Source of the DNA: Rickettsiales bacterium
GTDB taxonomy: Bacteria; Pseudomonadota; Alphaproteobacteria; Rickettsiales; UBA1997
Reading direction: 5' to 3'
Length of the DNA: 5,200 nucleotides
Assembly: GCA_947441695.1 (NCBI GenBank)
Contig: CANEUK010000106.1
Location: forward strand, 1 to 5,200
In this document: piece after piece, positions 3,592 through 5,200 of the stretch
Position numbering within the stretch: position 1 is the first letter of the stretch
Layout: each line of letters starts with the position of its first letter
The notes under the pieces: model-generated
Databases searched by the model: none
What the model was told of the DNA's origin: nothing
What the model saw: the letters and a program-made list of their open reading frames with translations, nothing else
Position numbers and translations under genes: made by a program

Positions 3592-5200
3592 ATGCATATA
3601 CTCAAACCAATTGAAAATACCGACCTTAATAAAACCCAAAAATCTATTGCGGATGAGGCGATTCATTCGCCTAGCAGCAATTCAAAATTACCCAAATTCG
3701 ACTATAAGTCGAATTTGATTGAGCATAAATATCGTACGCACAATTGTTTGGAACTTAATAAATCTCAAGTTGGGCAAACAGTTAAACTTTCAGGTTGGGT
3801 TCATTCAAAACGCGATCACGGCAGTTTGATTTTTATCGATTTGCGCGATCACTTTGGAATTACGCAGCTTCTAATTAATCAAACAAGCTTACCGCAAATA
3901 TCATCTGGGCTAGATGTTGATATAGAAGACATAATTCCTGCCGACTTTAGACTAAGTCCAGATTTAGTATGTGGCATAAAATCAGCACAAAGCGGAAATT
4001 TGACGCAAGAAGAAGAAGTTAACTTAAAAAACAGATTTTCTGAAGAGTATAATCCTCAGCTTCTTTTAAATTTTTTTTCAAAACTAAGACTCGAATCAGT
4101 AATAACGATTGAAGGTCAAGTTGCCGCACGCGCAACTGAAGCCATAAATCCAAAAATTCCAACTGGCGAAATTGAAGTAATAATTAAATCATTGCATATC
4201 GAATCCGCCGCCGAACAAATCCCCTTTCAAATCGCGGCGCAAGACGAAAATTATCCTGAAGAATTGCGTTTAAAATATCGCTTTTTGGATCTTCGCACGC
4301 AAAAAACTCACAAAAATATTGTCCTTCGCAGCCAAGTAATTTCAAGCATCCGCGCTGAAATGACGGCGCAAGGTTTTCTTGAAATTCAAACGCCAATTTT
4401 AACCGCATCAAGCCCCGAAGGCGCGCGCGATTATTTGGTTCCAGCGCGACTTCATCCCGGAAAATTTTACGCACTTCCGCAAGCGCCGCAGCAATTCAAG
4501 CAGCTTTTGATGGTTGCGGGTTTTGATCGTTATTTTCAAATTGCGCCTTGTTTTCGCGATGAAGATTTGCGCGCCGATCGCGCACCAGAATTTTATCAGC
4601 TCGATATGGAAATGTCGTTCGTCACGCAAGAAGATGTGTTTGGCGCGATTGAACCAGTTTTAAAAAATATTTTCAAAAAATTTGGCGTTAAAAAAACTTC
4701 TGATGAAGATTTTATCCGCATCAAATATGACGACGCGATGCTTAAATACGGCATCGACAAGCCTGATTTGAGAAATCCGATTGAAATTTCCGACGCCACA
4801 GAAATTTTTAGGGCTTCAGAATTTTCAATTTTCGCCAAACAAATTGAACAAGGCGCAATTATCCGCGCCATTCCCGCGCCAAAATGCGCCGCGCAACCGC
4901 GTTCGTTTTTTGATAAAATGATTGAACACGCGCAAAGCTTTGGCGCCAAAGGTTTGGCTTATATTATTTTCGATGAAAATGGTGAAGGAAAGGGCCCGAT
5001 TGCCAAATTTTTAACTGCCGAAAAATTAGCGAACTTAAAAGAAACCGCTGGCTTGAAAAATGGCGACGCCGTTTTCTTTTCTTGCGGCAAAAAAACCGAA
5101 GCGGCGAAAATCGCAGGTGTTGTAAGAATTAAGCTCGGAAATGATTTAAAATTAATTGATGAATCAATTTATAAATTCTGCTGGATCGTTGATTTTCCGA
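3592..5200 (+). CDS. aspS: Aspartyl-tRNA synthetase with repeat-derived N-terminus and OB-fold insertion (C-terminus off window)
   Basis: AspRS, a class II synthetase, charges tRNA-Asp in the cytoplasm; 536 residues are visible and the frame is open at the right edge. From the ATG at 3592, residues 1-44 precede the normal family start: HKYRTH begins at 45, with Glu44 where the initiator Met normally sits. The OB-fold anticodon-binding domain follows (GWVHSKRDHGSLIFIDLRDH, 68-87), interrupted by an extra segment at about 98-163, then resumes at KLRLESV (164-170). Catalytic features are motif 1 around TPIL (267-270), the SPEGARDYLVP loop (274-284), and motif 2 FRDEDLRADRAPEFYQLD (321-338, ATP-contacting Arg322). 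A GAD-type insertion domain follows, with FFDKMIEHA and GEGKGPIAKFL, then FCWIVDFP at the edge. Motif 3 lies beyond the window. Related alphaproteobacterial enzymes, as I recall them, have an extra Gly in motif 2 (PGEFYQ), absent here. TTG 3715-3717 (Leu42) is an alternative start. No Shine-Dalgarno is visible. Confidence 0.93.
   Translation, partial: MHILKPIENTDLNKTQKSIADEAIHSPSSNSKLPKFDYKSNLIEHKYRTHNCLELNKSQVGQTVKLSGWVHSKRDHGSLIFIDLRDHFGITQLLINQTSLPQISSGLDVDIEDIIPADFRLSPDLVCGIKSAQSGNLTQEEEVNLKNRFSEEYNPQLLLNFFSKLRLESVITIEGQVAARATEAINPKIPTGEIEVIIKSLHIESAAEQIPFQIAAQDENYPEELRLKYRFLDLRTQKTHKNIVLRSQVISSIRAEMTAQGFLEIQTPILTASSPEGARDYLVPARLHPGKFYALPQAPQQFKQLLMVAGFDRYFQIAPCFRDEDLRADRAPEFYQLDMEMSFVTQEDVFGAIEPVLKNIFKKFGVKKTSDEDFIRIKYDDAMLKYGIDKPDLRNPIEISDATEIFRASEFSIFAKQIEQGAIIRAIPAPKCAAQPRSFFDKMIEHAQSFGAKGLAYIIFDENGEGKGPIAKFLTAEKLANLKETAGLKNGDAVFFSCGKKTEAAKIAGVVRIKLGNDLKLIDESIYKFCWIVDFP
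3630..3723 (-). repeat. Structured palindromic repeat, copy F, reversed and in frame inside the aspS 5' end
   Basis: The reverse complement of this stretch aligns with copies A-D. Stem 1 is 3693-3703 with 3707-3717 (11 perfect pairs, 3-nt loop). Outer arms are ATTGC 3646-3650 and GCAAT 3677-3681. The inner stem AGGCGA 3656-3661 pairs with TCGCCT 3667-3672 around a 5-nt loop. On the outer side, the reverse complement ends in GATTTTTGGGTTTTA, a variant of the copy A ending. Read in the aspS frame it has no stop and would encode about residues 14-44. It ends directly before the conserved HKYRTH of AspRS. Confidence 0.85.
3883..4080 (+). other. Extra coding segment inside the AspRS anticodon-binding domain
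   Basis: In the AspRS sequences I know, about 15 residues separate the ITQ strand from the (K/R)LR.ESV strand of the OB fold. Here there are 71, with the excess at about residues 98-163. The insert is acidic and polar (EDIIPADF, TQEEEVNLK, RFSEEYNPQ) and I recognise no domain in it. The frame is kept and both flanks are well conserved, so it is an in-frame insertion and not a broken gene. By eye its codons (several ATA, CTA and AGA) differ from the GCG/CGC-rich stretch after 4200. Confidence 0.75.
3903..3963. repeat. Imperfect inverted repeat within the AspRS insertion
   Basis: ATCTGGGCTAG at 3903-3913 can pair with CTAAGTCCAGAT at 3952-3963 (11 pairs with one G-T wobble and one bulged A), enclosing 38 bases. 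It has no clear similarity to the A-F repeat family. It might mark a second, different palindromic element or be chance. Confidence 0.4.

Noticed and set aside
3515..3718. Plus-strand 67-codon frame across repeats and the aspS 5' end
   Set aside because: It lies in repeat DNA and the terminator and overlaps aspS out of frame; composition looks like translated AT-rich repeat.
2767..3723. Cluster of tRNA genes or a known riboswitch
   Set aside because: The nested stem-loops do not form a cloverleaf with acceptor, D and T arms, and I recognise no riboswitch core; recurrence in both orientations fits a repeat element better.
4184..4949. Three minus-strand frames opposite aspS
   Set aside because: They are antisense to well-conserved AspRS coding sequence and have no motifs of their own.

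Overview
The window looks like AT-rich chromosomal DNA from an alphaproteobacterium, most likely Rickettsiales-like. Three proteins point that way from my knowledge of the families: an aspartate aminotransferase and an aspartyl-tRNA synthetase (AspRS) that read like Rickettsia/alphaproteobacterial versions (AspRS signatures GARDYLVPARLHPGKFYALP and FYQLDMEMSFVTQEDVF), and a short VirB3 with the C-terminal CxxC...YHGG...NSYDVY tail that I associate with the Rickettsiales type IV secretion system. No gene has an obvious Shine-Dalgarno sequence. These are readings by eye; no database was searched.

Layout. Positions 1-2614 hold a tight minus-strand cluster, transcribed right to left: aspartate aminotransferase, then 6 bp, then type III pantothenate kinase (coaX), then a 4-bp ATGA overlap into a beta-class N6-adenine DNA methyltransferase of the DpnA/MboI-companion type, which runs off the left edge. 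Positions 2615-2913 are a divergent intergenic region with candidate back-to-back promoters and one copy of a structured repeat. Positions 2914-3213 encode VirB3 on the plus strand, with no virB4 after it. Positions 3214-3591 contain no gene and consist almost entirely of structured repeat copies, ending in a strong intrinsic terminator. From 3592 to the right edge runs aspS, truncated by the window.

The unusual part is a repeat family with five fairly complete copies and one fragment between about 2767 and 3723. Each full copy has an 11-12 bp palindrome (stem 1, weaker in the first copy) followed by a nested stem-loop: conserved outer arms ATTGC/GCAAT and an inner 6-7 bp stem around a 5-nt loop. 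Some copies add a third hairpin, which in one case has become a perfect terminator. Stem sequences differ between copies but largely keep pairing (covariation). One copy, in reverse orientation, lies inside the aspS reading frame at its extreme 5' end. It is in frame, and ends where the usual MHKYRTH start of AspRS should be; the position of that Met is now Glu. AspRS also carries a second, unrelated extra segment of roughly 55-65 residues inside its anticodon-binding OB fold. This resembles the Rickettsia palindromic element (RPE) phenomenon, in which small palindromic repeats invade coding genes in frame. I cannot tell whether this is a known RPE family or a new one.

The genes do not form one pathway: amino-acid metabolism, CoA synthesis, DNA methylation, secretion and translation sit together as in a reduced, rearranged genome.
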